From positions 1 through 52,383 of the forward strand of contig SIRU01000032.1 in assembly GCA_004366385.1 (NCBI GenBank): 52,383 nt of DNA, in the 5' to 3' direction. Position numbers and translations under genes: made by a program. The notes under the pieces are model-generated. The model had not been told where the DNA came from. It did not search any database and worked only from the letters and a program-made list of their open reading frames with translations. This document shows, piece after piece, positions 1 through 8,608 of the stretch (the first letter of the stretch is position 1; the number at the start of each line of letters is the position of its first letter). Source of the DNA: Actinomycetota bacterium (GTDB lineage Bacteria; Actinomycetota; Thermoleophilia; Gaiellales; Gaiellaceae).

Positions 1-2085
1 GGCCGGAGAACGGATCTCGAGCCCGTGCAGACGCTGCTCGCGCGACCGGAGGTCGGGCTCGTGCCCATCGCCGGGCCGGGCGGCGCCGGGAAGAGCCGGC
101 TCGCGCTCGAGGTCGCGGGCGCCGCCGCAGTCGACCGGCCCGTGCACCTCGCCGGGCTCGCGCCGATCGCCGACCGCGAGCTCTTCCCCGCCGCCGTCGC
201 CCGGGTGGTCGGCGCGCGCGAGACCTCCGGCCGCTCGCTGCTCCAGAGCGTGGGCGACGCGCTCGCCGGGACCGGCGCTTTGCTCCTGCTCGACAACTTC
301 GAGCACCTTCCCGGCGCCGAGCACGACGTGCGCGAGCTGCTCGACGCGGCTCCCGACGTCACGATCCTGGTGACGAGCCGCGTGCCGCTCCGGCTCTCGG
401 CCGAGCACGTCGTGCCGCTCGCACCGCTGCCGATGGACGACGCGTCCGAGCTGTTCGCCGAGCTCGCGGCGGCGCGCGGCATCGTCCTGCGCGACGACGC
501 CTCCGGCTCGATCGCCGAGATCTGCCGCCGGCTCGACGGTCTCCCGCTGGCGATCGAGCTCGTCGCCTCCCGTCTCGTCGTCCTCCCGCCGGCAGAGGTG
601 CTGCGGGCGCTCGACGAGGGCCTCGCGCTCGAGATGGAGGGGCCGGTCGACCTGCCCGAGCGCCAGCGCACGCTCGGCGCCACGCTCGACTGGAGCTACG
701 AGCTCCTGAGCGACCGCCAGCGGGCGCTCCACGAGGCGCTCGCGATCTTCGCCGGGGGCGGCTCGCTCGCGGACGTCCGCGCGCTCGTCGGCCCAGGCCC
801 GGAGCTGCTCTCCGACCTGGAGGCGCTCGTCGCGTGGAGCCTCCTGCGAAGCGACGTCGCGGACGGGCAGGTCCGCGTGTCGATGCTGGAGACACTGCGC
901 GAGCACGCGCTCTCGCGACTCGAGGCCTCGGGACGGCTGGAGGAGGTGAGGCGGCGGCACGGCGAGCGCTTCCTCGGGCTGGCCACCGAGGCCGAGGAGG
1001 CGCTCGAGGGGCCGGGTCAGGCCGCGTGGCTGGAGCGGCTCGAGCTCGAGCTCGACAACGTTCGCGCCGCGCTCGACTGGGCGCTGGGGGCCGGCCGGGT
1101 CGAGGAGACGCTCCGGGCCGTCGCGGCGCTCGGCCGCTTCTGGCGTGCGCACGGCCACATCGCGGAGGCGCGGCGCCTGCTCGCGCGCGCGCTCGCCGCG
1201 GCCGACGACGTCCCGCCCGAGGTGCTCGCGAACGCGCTCTGGTGGTCGGCCAGGCAGGCCGCCGCCCAGGACGACATCGAGGCGGAGATCCCCGATCTGG
1301 AGGCCGCGCTCGCGATCTTCCGCGAGCTCGACCGGCCGCGCGAGACGGCGTTCGTCCTCGGCGAGCTCGGCTGGATCACGCTCCAACGCGGCGATCCCGA
1401 TCGAGCCGAGGAGCTGTGCTCGGAGGCGCTCTCGGTCGCGCGCGAGACCGGGGACGCGGCGGCGATCTCCGCGCAGCTCAACTACCTCGCGGACGTGTAC
1501 TCGGCCCGTGACGACCACCTCCGCGCGCTGGCCGCCCACGAGGAGGCGCTGGAGCTCCGGCGCACCCTCGACGACCCGCTCATGGTGGCCAACTCGACGT
1601 ACAACCTCGGGATCGCAGCGTTCGAGAACGGGGAGATCGAGCGAGCCCGCGCAGCGTTCGAGGAGACGCACGCGCTCGCTCTCGACCTCGGCGACATCAT
1701 CCACACCGCAGCCGCGGACTTCATGCTCGGCGAGCTCGACCTGCACGCCGGTGACGTCGAGTCGGCGGAGCGCAGGATCCTGCGCTGCCTCGACGTGTAC
1801 GGGGAGCTCGGGAGCGATCGCAGCCGAGCGGAGTGCCTCGTCGTGCTCGGGGGGAGCGCGGCGGCCCGGGGCCGCCTCGACGATGCCGCACGGCTCTTCG
1901 GCGCAGCAGGCGCGTTGCGCGCGGAGTCCTCGGTGAACCGCTTCGAGCGCCCGGTGCTGGAGCGCTTCCGGCCGGTCGTGGAGAGCGCTCTGGGCGCCGC
2001 CCGGACGGCCGAGCTCGAGCGCGAGGGTGCCCGCCTCGGCGCGGACGCGCTGGTCGCGGTTGTCGCGGGTGCGAAGCCGCACTAG
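1..2085 (+). CDS. NTPase-TPR regulatory protein, 5' end cut off by window edge
   Basis: The reading frame is open from the first base, so the true start lies upstream; 694 residues are visible. Seen: a P-loop GPGGAGKS at about residue 25, a Walker B strand LLLLDNFEH near residue 98, a sensor-like VTSRVPLRL segment, the GLPLAIEL motif of NB-ARC/AfsR-type STAND ATPases, and a long Ala/Leu/Glu-rich helical C-terminal half typical of TPR repeats. In this family the missing N-terminus usually carries a nucleotide cyclase or DNA-binding domain. It probably acts as a cytoplasmic signalling switch, but ligand and target cannot be read. The internal GTG at 25 lies inside the ATPase domain and is not the natural start. 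Confidence 0.85.
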   Translation, partial: GRRTDLEPVQTLLARPEVGLVPIAGPGGAGKSRLALEVAGAAAVDRPVHLAGLAPIADRELFPAAVARVVGARETSGRSLLQSVGDALAGTGALLLLDNFEHLPGAEHDVRELLDAAPDVTILVTSRVPLRLSAEHVVPLAPLPMDDASELFAELAAARGIVLRDDASGSIAEICRRLDGLPLAIELVASRLVVLPPAEVLRALDEGLALEMEGPVDLPERQRTLGATLDWSYELLSDRQRALHEALAIFAGGGSLADVRALVGPGPELLSDLEALVAWSLLRSDVADGQVRVSMLETLREHALSRLEASGRLEEVRRRHGERFLGLATEAEEALEGPGQAAWLERLELELDNVRAALDWALGAGRVEETLRAVAALGRFWRAHGHIAEARRLLARALAAADDVPPEVLANALWWSARQAAAQDDIEAEIPDLEAALAIFRELDRPRETAFVLGELGWITLQRGDPDRAEELCSEALSVARETGDAAAISAQLNYLADVYSARDDHLRALAAHEEALELRRTLDDPLMVANSTYNLGIAAFENGEIERARAAFEETHALALDLGDIIHTAAADFMLGELDLHAGDVESAERRILRCLDVYGELGSDRSRAECLVVLGGSAAARGRLDDAARLFGAAGALRAESSVNRFERPVLERFRPVVESALGAARTAELEREGARLGADALVAVVAGAKPH

Positions 2086-2119
2086 TGTTGCCGCCACAGT
2101 CGATCTGAGAGGAGGGGCG

Positions 2120-2380
2120 ATGACTCAGGGCTTCGACGAGGAGTACGAGGAGCTGGGGCAGATCAACCTGCGCGAGCCGGGACGCTCGTACGAGGGGCGG
2201 TCGGACCGGAAGGATCACAGCGACTGGCGCGACCTCCATCTGGCCGTTCAGCGGGCTGCGAAAGCCGCGGCCGCGGAGCTCGAGCCCGGCGAGGAGCCGT
2301 GGTTCGAGGTCTCGCGGATCCGGGTGAAGATCGGAAACCCGAACGTCAAGATCTACAGCGTCCTGCTCACCAGGAGCTGA
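2120..2380 (+). CDS. small conserved-type hypothetical protein (86 aa)
   Basis: The ATG at 2120 follows a strong ribosome binding site (GAGGAGGGG, 2109-2117). This start is preferred to an in-frame ATG upstream at 2027, which would overlap the preceding gene. The product is charged, with acidic ends around a basic middle, and carries a central helix rich in Ala (LAVQRAAKAAAAEL). It ends in a beta-like segment (FEVSRIRVKIGNPNVKIYSVLL). There is no signal peptide, membrane segment or recognised domain. It sits 34 bases after the NTPase-TPR gene on the same strand and may be cotranscribed. No function is assigned. Confidence 0.75.
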   Translation: MTQGFDEEYEELGQINLREPGRSYEGRSDRKDHSDWRDLHLAVQRAAKAAAAELEPGEEPWFEVSRIRVKIGNPNVKIYSVLLTRS

Positions 2381-2505
2381 GCGCCGCACTCAGAGGTCGT
2401 CGCGAGCAGGCGGCTTCGGCCGTTGCTCGTTCATCGCGCTGAGCCCGCCGAGCCCCGGCGCGGTGGCACCGCCGACGCGACCCGCGTAGGCCGCGCCGGC
2501 GACGC

Positions 2506-2850
2506 TCAGGCCACCCAGCTCGCGACGCCGGCCGGGAGCGACAGCATCCCGATCCGGTCGATCGTGTCCGGGTCGGCCGCGTACAGGTTGTGGAGCGGGA
2601 TCACCTTCATCTCAGGCCTCCCGGCGAGCGCGAGCGTGTGCGCGGCCGGAAGCAGCCGGTTCTCGAGAAAGCCCTGGAGAGCCTGCTCCGTTCGCCACAC
2701 GTCGCACACCTCGAGCCCCTCGTCGGTGAACGCTGCGAGGTGGAGCACGGCGCCCGCGGCAGGGCTCGCATCGAGCTCGAGCCGCTCCATCAGGGCGTCG
2801 TACTGGCCCGGGGTGATCCCATCCCAGCGCATCAGCATCGCGACAGCCAT
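2506..2850 (-). CDS. hypothetical protein, possible dimeric alpha/beta-barrel fold
   Basis: A 114-residue product. AAGGAGG at 2857-2863 places the start at the ATG of 2850; the ATG six bases upstream is too close to that site. The sequence (AMLMRWDGITPGQYDALMERL, then a Leu/Ala-rich strand, FTDEGLEVCDVWRTEQALQGFLENRL) resembles small ABM/ferredoxin-like barrel proteins often annotated as hypothetical in actinobacteria. There is no catalytic motif, so no function is claimed. It is convergent with the preceding plus-strand gene; the 125 bases between them hold nothing recognisable. Confidence 0.7.
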   Translation of the reverse strand: MAVAMLMRWDGITPGQYDALMERLELDASPAAGAVLHLAAFTDEGLEVCDVWRTEQALQGFLENRLLPAAHTLALAGRPEMKVIPLHNLYAADPDTIDRIGMLSLPAGVASWVA

Positions 2851-2942
2851 CCCCATCCTCCTTCCCCGTCGTCGCACCAGGGATTTCCCGCTCTCAGCCT
2901 ACGCGGGCGGAGGGGCGTTGACAACGGGCAGCGGACGCCTAC

Positions 2943-2964
2943 GGGGCGAGGCGAGCCTCGCCCC
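2943..2964 (-). terminator. perfect hairpin at the ftsY stop codon (repeat family B, copy 1)
   Basis: Ten-base arms GGGGCGAGGC and GCCTCGCCCC flank a two-base centre. Read on the minus strand, the stem starts at the last base of the ftsY TAG stop codon. There is no U-run, but position and stability suit a GC-rich terminator. Nearly the same sequence recurs at the degV and gpsA stop codons, so it is also a dispersed repeat. Confidence 0.6.
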
Positions 2965-3914
2965 TACGAAGCGCCGACGAGCGCGCGCGCGTAGTCGCGG
3001 GCGTCGAACGGGCGCAGGTCGCCCACGCCCTCCCCCACGCCCACGAGCTTCACCGGGAGCCCGAGCTCGAACGCGATCGCGATCGCGACCCCGCCGCGCG
3101 CGCTGCCGTCGAGCTTCGTGAGCGCGACCCCGGTCACGCCGACCGCGTCACCGAACAGCCGCGCCTGCTGGAGCGCGTTCTGGCCGGTCGTCGCGTCGAC
3201 GACGAGGAGCGTCTCGTGCGGCGCGCCCTCGACGCGGCCGGCGATGACGCGGCGGATCTTCTCGAGCTCGGCCATGAGATTCGCCTGGGTGTGCAGGCGG
3301 CCGGCGGTGTCGACGATCACGACGTCGCGGCCGCGGGCGCGGGCGGCCTCGAGCGCGTCGTACGCGACCGCCGCCGGGTCGGCGCCGCGCGGCGCGCCGA
3401 CGAAGTCCGCGCCCGCACGCTCGGCCCAGATCTCGAGCTGCTCCTCGGCAGCCGCGCGGAACGTGTCGGCCGCGCCGACGAGCACCGAGCGCCCGTGCTC
3501 GTGGAGCTTCCGAGCGAGCTTCCCGATGGTCGTCGTCTTGCCGGTGCCGTTGACGCCGACGACGAGGATCACGCTCGGCGAGCCGTCGAGCGCGAGCACG
3601 GGCGGGTCGCCGAAGAGCGCTTCGACCTCCTCCGCGAGGGCGTCTTCGAACGCGCCGAGCTCGCCGCGCGCCTCCAGGCTCTTCACGAGCTCGACCGTTG
3701 CGGGCACTCCGACGTCGCCGCGGATGAGCGCCTCCTCGAGCCGCTCCCACGCCTCGTCGTCCGCGGGATCGAAGGCCGCGGTCGCGATCTGCTCCGTGAG
3801 CGCGCGCCTGCTCTTCGCGAGCGAGTCGCGCATGCGGCCGAAGAAGCCCGTGCGCTCGGGCTCGTCGGCCGCGGTCGCCTCGTCACCGAGGAGCTCTGAC
3901 CACGTTCGGCTCAC
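2964..3914 (-). CDS. ftsY: signal recognition particle receptor FtsY
   Basis: Membrane-associated SRP GTPase that receives ribosome-nascent chain complexes carried by Ffh/4.5S RNA and hands them to SecYEG. Of 316 residues, the N domain occupies about 25-100 and the G domain follows: P-loop GVNGTGKTT (120-128), DTFRAAA (150-156), DTAGR (202-206), TKLDG (266-270) and the closing GVGEGVGDLRPFD. The acidic A domain before the NG core is very short (about 20 residues), as in many Gram-positives. The start is GTG, 22 bases after smc, so the two are probably cotranscribed in the classic rnc-smc-ftsY order. Ffh is not in the window. Confidence 0.97.
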   Translation of the reverse strand: MSRTWSELLGDEATAADEPERTGFFGRMRDSLAKSRRALTEQIATAAFDPADDEAWERLEEALIRGDVGVPATVELVKSLEARGELGAFEDALAEEVEALFGDPPVLALDGSPSVILVVGVNGTGKTTTIGKLARKLHEHGRSVLVGAADTFRAAAEEQLEIWAERAGADFVGAPRGADPAAVAYDALEAARARGRDVVIVDTAGRLHTQANLMAELEKIRRVIAGRVEGAPHETLLVVDATTGQNALQQARLFGDAVGVTGVALTKLDGSARGGVAIAIAFELGLPVKLVGVGEGVGDLRPFDARDYARALVGAS

Positions 3915-3936
3915 GCGGCGAGCTTACGCGGAGGTC

Positions 3937-6576
3937 TCAGGCGGCGGCGTGCTGCTCCGCCGCGCGCGGCAGGCGGCGGGAGACGACCTGCGAGACGCCG
4001 TCCGGCCCCATCGTCACGCCGTAGAGCACGTCGGCCGCCTCCATCGTCCGTTTCTGGTGCGTGACGACGACGAACTGTGCGCGGTCGGAGTAGCGCCGCA
4101 GCAGCTCGACGAAACGCGCGATGTTCGTGTCGTCGAGCGCGGCCTCGACCTCGTCGAGGAGGTAGAACGCGCACGGGCGCGCCAGGAAGAGCGCGAACAG
4201 GAACGAGATCGCGCCGAGCGCCTTCTCGCCGCCGGAGAGCAGCGACAGCCGCGTGATCCGCTTGCCGGCGGGCCGCAGCTCGACCTCGACGCCGGGCTCG
4301 CCCTCGTCGTCCTCGGACTCGACCAGGCGAAGGCGGCCCTCGCCGCCGGGGAAGAGCGTGGTCGCCACCTCGGCGAAGTGCTCGGCCACCGCCGAGAAGG
4401 TCTCCTCGAAGCGCCGCTCGACGGTCTCGGTGAGCTCGGCGCGCAGCCTCTCGAGCTCCCCGAGGCTGCGCTCGAGATCCTCGCGCTGCACCTGGAGATC
4501 CGTGAGCCGCTCCTTCTCCGTCTCGTACTCCTCGCGGGCCAGCGGGTTCACCTGCCCGAGCGTCGCGCGCCGCGTCTCGAGCCGCTCTGCCCGCCCCGCG
4601 AGCCCGTCGCGGTCGTCGCCCTCGGCGGGCTCGGCGCCCGCGGCCTCGAGGCGGCGGCGTGCGTCCCCGGCCTCGGCCTCGATCCGCGCGAGCTCGATCT
4701 CGGCGGCGGTCACGCGCTCGGACGCCTCGTCGAGCTCGCTTCGGAGCGCGACCTCGGCCGCGCCCAGCCGGCGCAGCTCCTCGCCGAGATCCTTGGACTG
4801 GAGCGCGCCCGCGTCGACTCGCGCGCGCAGAGGCGCGTCGAAGCGGCCGGCGGCGGCCTGCGCGGCGGCGAGCTCGTCCGTCAGCGTGCGCGACGCCGTC
4901 GCGATGCGGGAGAGGAGCTCGCGGTCGAGCGGCACCGCACGCGGGACGCTCCCGTACTCGGCGGCGGCCAGGCGGGCCGCATCCGCGGTCACGTCGGCCT
5001 CGCGGGCGGCCTCGGCGGCCGTGCGCTCCAGGTCCGCGGCTTCGGCGGCCACCTCGCGCCGCCGCGCCTCGAGCCCGAGCATGACCGCCTCCGCCGTCTC
5101 GCCGGCGAACCAGAGCTCGCGCCTCGCAGGGTCGTAGCCAAAGCCCTCCTTCGTCACCGACGGCACGGTCACGTCCAGGAGCTCCTCGCGGGAGACGACG
5201 GGGAGCTCGCCGACGAGCGCCTGCGGGTCTCCGCCCGCGAGGACGGTGAGGCTGCCGAGGCCCTCCGAGCGCGCTCGCTCGAGCAGCTCGAGTGCCGAGC
5301 GCGGGTCGTCCGCGAGCACCGCGGAGGCGCGACCGCGCAGCGCGGCGGCGACCGCACGCTCCGAGCCGGGCTCCACGTCGAGGGCGCCGAGCGCGAGCCG
5401 CGCGCCGCCCTCCGCGAGCGCCCGGGCGGCGGGCGGCAGGCCTTCCTGCTCCGCGAGCACGCGCTCGACCGAGCGCAGCCGCTCTCCGGCGAGCCGGGCC
5501 TGTTCGGCCAGAGCGTCCCGCTCGGCGGCGGCCCGGCGCGCCGCGGCCGCCGTCTCGATCGCCTCCCGCTCGAGCCGCGCCAGATCCCCCGGCTCGCCGG
5601 CGGCGGGCTGGAGCACCGCGAGCTCGGCCTCGAGCCGGTCGCGCAGGGCCGTGGCCGACTCGGCCCGGAGCGCGAGCCGCTCGCTGCCGCCCTGGAGCCG
5701 GTAGAGGGCGGCGACCGCGGCCTCCCGCTTCCCGGCCGCGTCCGAGAGCTCGTCCTCCGCCCGCGCGCGGTCGGCGAGCAGGGCTTCCAGCCTCGACTGC
5801 GCACCGCGTCGCGCGAGCGCGGCCGCGTCGCGCCGCTCCTCGACCTCCGCGCCCTTGCGCTCGCCCTCGCCGAGGTCGAGCTGCGCGATCCGCGCGTGCA
5901 GCGACGCGATCTCGCCGGCGAGCTTCTCCGCCCTCTCGGCCGCCGTCGCCTGGAGCGCGAGCGGCCGCAGGCGCTTCTTGACCTCGGCCTCGACGTCGCG
6001 CGCCCGCTCGACCTGGGTCGCGACGCGCGCGAGCTTGAGCTCCGCACGATGCCGGCGCCGCTTGAACTTCCCGAGCCCGGCGGCCTCCTCCACGAGCGCG
6101 CGCCGGTCTTCCGGCTTCGACGCGAGCACCGCCTCGACCTTGCCCTGGCCGACGATCGAGTGCATCGCGGAGCCGAGCCCGACGTCCGCGAGCAGCTCGA
6201 CGAGGTCGGTCCGGCGCACCGCCGCGCGGTTGACGAGGTACTGGCCCTCCGCACCGCGCACGAGCCGCCGCGCGATCGAGACCTCGCTGAAGTCGAGCTC
6301 CGGCCAGGCGCCGTCCTCGTTGTCGAAGACGAGCTCGACCTCGCAGTGCTGCGACGGCTTGCGGTCGCCTCCGCCGGCGAAGAGGACGTCGTCGGGCTTC
6401 TCCGCGCGCAGCTCGGACGGGGTCAGCGAGCCGGACGCCCACACGACCGCGTCGGCGATGTTCGACTTGCCGGACCCGTTCGGGCCGACGACGACCGCGA
6501 CCCCCCGCTCGAGCGCGATCTCGAGCGGGTCTGGGAACGACTTGAAGCCCCGGATGCGGATCGTCTTCAGGTGCAC
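3937..6576 (-). CDS. smc: chromosome segregation ATPase SMC, with short arms
   Basis: Core subunit of the SMC-ScpAB condensin, which extrudes DNA loops and helps sister chromosomes separate. Seen: N-terminal head with Walker A GPNGSGKSN (31-39) and Q-loop region; coiled coil about 180-378; hinge about 380-505; coiled coil about 505-720; C-terminal head with signature LSGGEKALGAI (778-790), Walker B FYLLDEVEAALDD (804-816) and switch His in VVTHQKRTM. The conserved NPLAREEYE is at 677-685. All ATPase parts are intact, yet the length is 879 residues against roughly 1,150-1,200 for most bacterial SMCs; the loss is in the arms. GTG start. Partners scpA and scpB are at the far right of the window. 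Confidence 0.97.
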   Translation of the reverse strand: MHLKTIRIRGFKSFPDPLEIALERGVAVVVGPNGSGKSNIADAVVWASGSLTPSELRAEKPDDVLFAGGGDRKPSQHCEVELVFDNEDGAWPELDFSEVSIARRLVRGAEGQYLVNRAAVRRTDLVELLADVGLGSAMHSIVGQGKVEAVLASKPEDRRALVEEAAGLGKFKRRRHRAELKLARVATQVERARDVEAEVKKRLRPLALQATAAERAEKLAGEIASLHARIAQLDLGEGERKGAEVEERRDAAALARRGAQSRLEALLADRARAEDELSDAAGKREAAVAALYRLQGGSERLALRAESATALRDRLEAELAVLQPAAGEPGDLARLEREAIETAAAARRAAAERDALAEQARLAGERLRSVERVLAEQEGLPPAARALAEGGARLALGALDVEPGSERAVAAALRGRASAVLADDPRSALELLERARSEGLGSLTVLAGGDPQALVGELPVVSREELLDVTVPSVTKEGFGYDPARRELWFAGETAEAVMLGLEARRREVAAEAADLERTAAEAAREADVTADAARLAAAEYGSVPRAVPLDRELLSRIATASRTLTDELAAAQAAAGRFDAPLRARVDAGALQSKDLGEELRRLGAAEVALRSELDEASERVTAAEIELARIEAEAGDARRRLEAAGAEPAEGDDRDGLAGRAERLETRRATLGQVNPLAREEYETEKERLTDLQVQREDLERSLGELERLRAELTETVERRFEETFSAVAEHFAEVATTLFPGGEGRLRLVESEDDEGEPGVEVELRPAGKRITRLSLLSGGEKALGAISFLFALFLARPCAFYLLDEVEAALDDTNIARFVELLRRYSDRAQFVVVTHQKRTMEAADVLYGVTMGPDGVSQVVSRRLPRAAEQHAAA

Positions 6577-6631
6577 GGCGGCATTCTCACGATCGGCGCG
6601 GACGTGGTGGGGTCGCGCGCCGCGACGCTCG

Positions 6632-7294
6632 TCAGAGCTGCTCGGGGACGACGCCGAGCTCGTCGAGCGCCTGCCGCGCGGCCTCCTGCTCGGCCGCCTT
6701 CTTCGTCGAGCCGCGGCCGACGCCGAGCTGAACGCCCGCGACGTGCGCCGCGCAGACGAACCGGCGGTCGTGCGGCGGCCCTTCGACCTCGAGCACCGTG
6801 TAGTGCACCTGCCGCCCGGAGCGCGCGAGCGCCTCCTGGAGCTCCGTCTTGTAGTCGACGTGGCTCGAGCGGGCGTACTCGATCAGCTCGTCGAACGCGG
6901 CCACGATCGCGGGCTCGATCGGCTCGAACCCGCGCTCGAGGTAGAGCGCGGCGATCGCGGCCTCGAGCACCGCGGCGAGCACGTTCCGGCTCCGAGAGAT
7001 CCGCTGGAGCTCGTCCGCGGGGACGTCGCCCGCGTACTCGAGCAGGCGCTTGCCGAGCCCGAGCTCCTTCGCGACCACGGCGCAGCTCTGGCGGGAGACG
7101 ACGTGCGCGCGGATCTTCGCCAGGCGGCCCTCCGACGCCTCGGGAAAGCGGTCGAAGACCGCGCGCGCGATCGCGAGCTCGAGGACCGAGTCCCCGAGGA
7201 ACTCCAGCCGCTCGTACGACTCCGCGCGATCCCCGGCCCAGGAGGCGTGCGTGAAGACCTGCTCGACCCGCGCCTCCGGCAGCCCGGCGATCAG
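6632..7294 (-). CDS. rnc: ribonuclease III; start codon unusual (CTG proposed)
   Basis: Double-strand-specific endoribonuclease for rRNA and mRNA processing. The catalytic signature ERLEFLGDS is encoded near 7190-7213, and the C-terminal dsRNA-binding domain (YKTELQEALARSG ... GRGSTKKAAEQEAARQAL) is complete. The recognisable protein reaches back through FTHASW at about 7238-7255 toward the acpP stop codon at 7336. No ATG, GTG or TTG occurs on this strand in any frame between 7241 and 7350. The in-frame candidates are CTG at 7294 (giving 220 aa, normal length) and CTG at 7282. A GTG at 7078 would delete the catalytic domain. The end of acpP contains an AGGAG that may serve translation. mutM, often found between rnc and smc in actinobacteria, is absent. 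Confidence 0.9.
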   Translation of the reverse strand: MIAGLPEARVEQVFTHASWAGDRAESYERLEFLGDSVLELAIARAVFDRFPEASEGRLAKIRAHVVSRQSCAVVAKELGLGKRLLEYAGDVPADELQRISRSRNVLAAVLEAAIAALYLERGFEPIEPAIVAAFDELIEYARSSHVDYKTELQEALARSGRQVHYTVLEVEGPPHDRRFVCAAHVAGVQLGVGRGSTKKAAEQEAARQALDELGVVPEQL

Positions 7295-7335
7295 CCGGCC
7301 GAGCTCGTGCGTGCCGCTCCCGTCGCCGAGCGCCG

Positions 7336-7584
7336 CTACTCCTGGTGGGCGATGACGTAGTCGATCGCCTTGCCGACGGTCGTGAGCTCGCGGGCGTCGT
7401 CGTCCGGGATCTTGAGCCCGAACTGGTCCTCGAGATCCATGACGACCTCGACGAGATCGAGCGAGTCGGCGCCGAGATCCTCCTCGAACGATGCGTCCTC
7501 CGTGATCTCGCCCTCCTCGATGCCGAGCTTCTCGGAGAGCGCGCCCTTCACCTGCTCGAGAATCTCCTCACGCGAGTGTGCCAC
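7336..7584 (-). CDS. acpP: acyl carrier protein AcpP
   Basis: Carries growing acyl chains on a 4'-phosphopantetheine arm for fatty acid synthesis and supplies PlsX. It has 82 residues, is highly acidic, and contains the attachment motif GADSLDLVE, whose Ser receives the cofactor. The GTG start at 7584 follows a GAGG-type site that overlaps the plsX stop codon nine bases upstream, indicating translational coupling. The 3' end (CACCAGGAGTAG on the minus strand) runs into the rnc N-terminus. Confidence 0.97.
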   Translation of the reverse strand: MAHSREEILEQVKGALSEKLGIEEGEITEDASFEEDLGADSLDLVEVVMDLEDQFGLKIPDDDARELTTVGKAIDYVIAHQE

Positions 7585-7593
7585 TTGGAAACC

Positions 7594-8598
7594 TCACTTC
7601 TGTGCAGTCGGGGTCGTGGAGCGCGCCGATGCTAACACGCCCGCCTGCAGCCGCTCTCCGACACGCGCGACCACGTCGTGCTCCACTCCCCGGGCTGCGA
7701 GACGGATCGCGTTCGCGATCGCCACGCGCGTACTCGACCCGTGCGCGATGACCACGAGCCCGCGGAGCCCGAGCAGGTACGCGCCGCCGTAGGTCTCCGG
7801 GTCGAGACGCTCGCGCACGCGCTTCGCAGCCGGGCGGATGAGGAGCCCGCCGAGCCGGCCGCGGGCCGACGACCCGAGCTCCGCGCGCAGCGACTCGAGG
7901 ATGGTGCGGATCGTCCCCTCGAGCGCCTTCAGGGCCGCGTTCCCGGTGACGCCGTCGCACACGACCACGTCGGCCTCGCCCTCGAGCAGCGTCCGCGCCT
8001 CCGTGTTCCCCGCGAACCGGAGCCCGCTCGCGCGCAGGAGCTCGTTCGCCTCCAGGGTGAGGGCGTCGCCTTTCTCGTCCTCCTCGCCGATGGAGAGCAG
8101 CCGCACCTCCGGGTCGACGACTCCGAGGATCTCGTGCGCGAAGACCGAGCCCATGTGCGCGAACTGGAGGAGGTGCTCCGGGCGGGCGTCCGCGTTGGCG
8201 CCGCTGTCGATGAGCACGCTCGGGCCGCGGCGGGCCGGGAGCACGACCGCGATCCCGGGCCGGTGCACGCCCTCGAGCCTCCGAACGTGGAACAGGGAGG
8301 CAGCCAGCATCGCGCCGGTGGAGCCGGCCGAGACGACCGCGTCGGCCTCGCCGTCGGCCACCGCGCGCACCGCGCGGACGAGCGACGAGTCGGGCTTCGC
8401 GCGCACCGCCTCCGCCGCGTGCTCGTCCATCCCCACGACCTCGGTCGTCCTCACGAGCGGGAGCCCGAGCGTGTCGAGCCCGGCGGGCCCGAAGAGGATC
8501 GGCTGGACAGCCGGAGCTGCCGCCAGGGCAGCGCCGGCGACGATCTCCTCGGGAGCGCGGTCGCCACCGAGAGCGTCGACCGCAACCCTGACTGTCAC
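7594..8598 (-). CDS. plsX: phosphate acyltransferase PlsX
   Basis: Converts acyl-ACP and phosphate to acyl-phosphate, the donor for PlsY in phosphatidic acid synthesis. It has 334 residues, the usual length, with the family signatures AVDALGGDRAPEEIVAG at the N-terminus, SAGSTGAMLAAS, LIDSGANADARPEHLLQFA, and DGVTGNAALKALEG near residue 225. It lies 10 bases after rpmF and 9 before acpP, the standard rpmF-plsX-acpP arrangement. GTG start. Acyl-phosphate could also be made by the FakA-FakB pair encoded at 16.5-19.4 kb, so both sources of this intermediate are present. Confidence 0.97.
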   Translation of the reverse strand: MTVRVAVDALGGDRAPEEIVAGAALAAAPAVQPILFGPAGLDTLGLPLVRTTEVVGMDEHAAEAVRAKPDSSLVRAVRAVADGEADAVVSAGSTGAMLAASLFHVRRLEGVHRPGIAVVLPARRGPSVLIDSGANADARPEHLLQFAHMGSVFAHEILGVVDPEVRLLSIGEEDEKGDALTLEANELLRASGLRFAGNTEARTLLEGEADVVVCDGVTGNAALKALEGTIRTILESLRAELGSSARGRLGGLLIRPAAKRVRERLDPETYGGAYLLGLRGLVVIAHGSSTRVAIANAIRLAARGVEHDVVARVGERLQAGVLASARSTTPTAQK

Positions 8599-8608
8599 CG
8601 CGGCGGCG

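Noticed and set aside
2381-2505. Possible C-terminal coding tail on the minus strand (Gly/Ala-rich, ending MNEQRPKPPARDDL)
   Set aside because: No start or upstream protein in that frame outside the overlapping gene; low complexity and too short to support.
6632-7078. A 148-codon rnc starting at the GTG of 7078
   Set aside because: It would remove the entire RNase III catalytic signature, which is clearly encoded upstream in the same frame.
3118-7254. A 1,378-codon plus-strand open frame antisense to ftsY, smc and rnc
   Set aside because: Arg/Glu/Leu-rich translation with no domain; it mirrors the codon bias of the real minus-strand genes. Long antisense frames are expected at this GC content.
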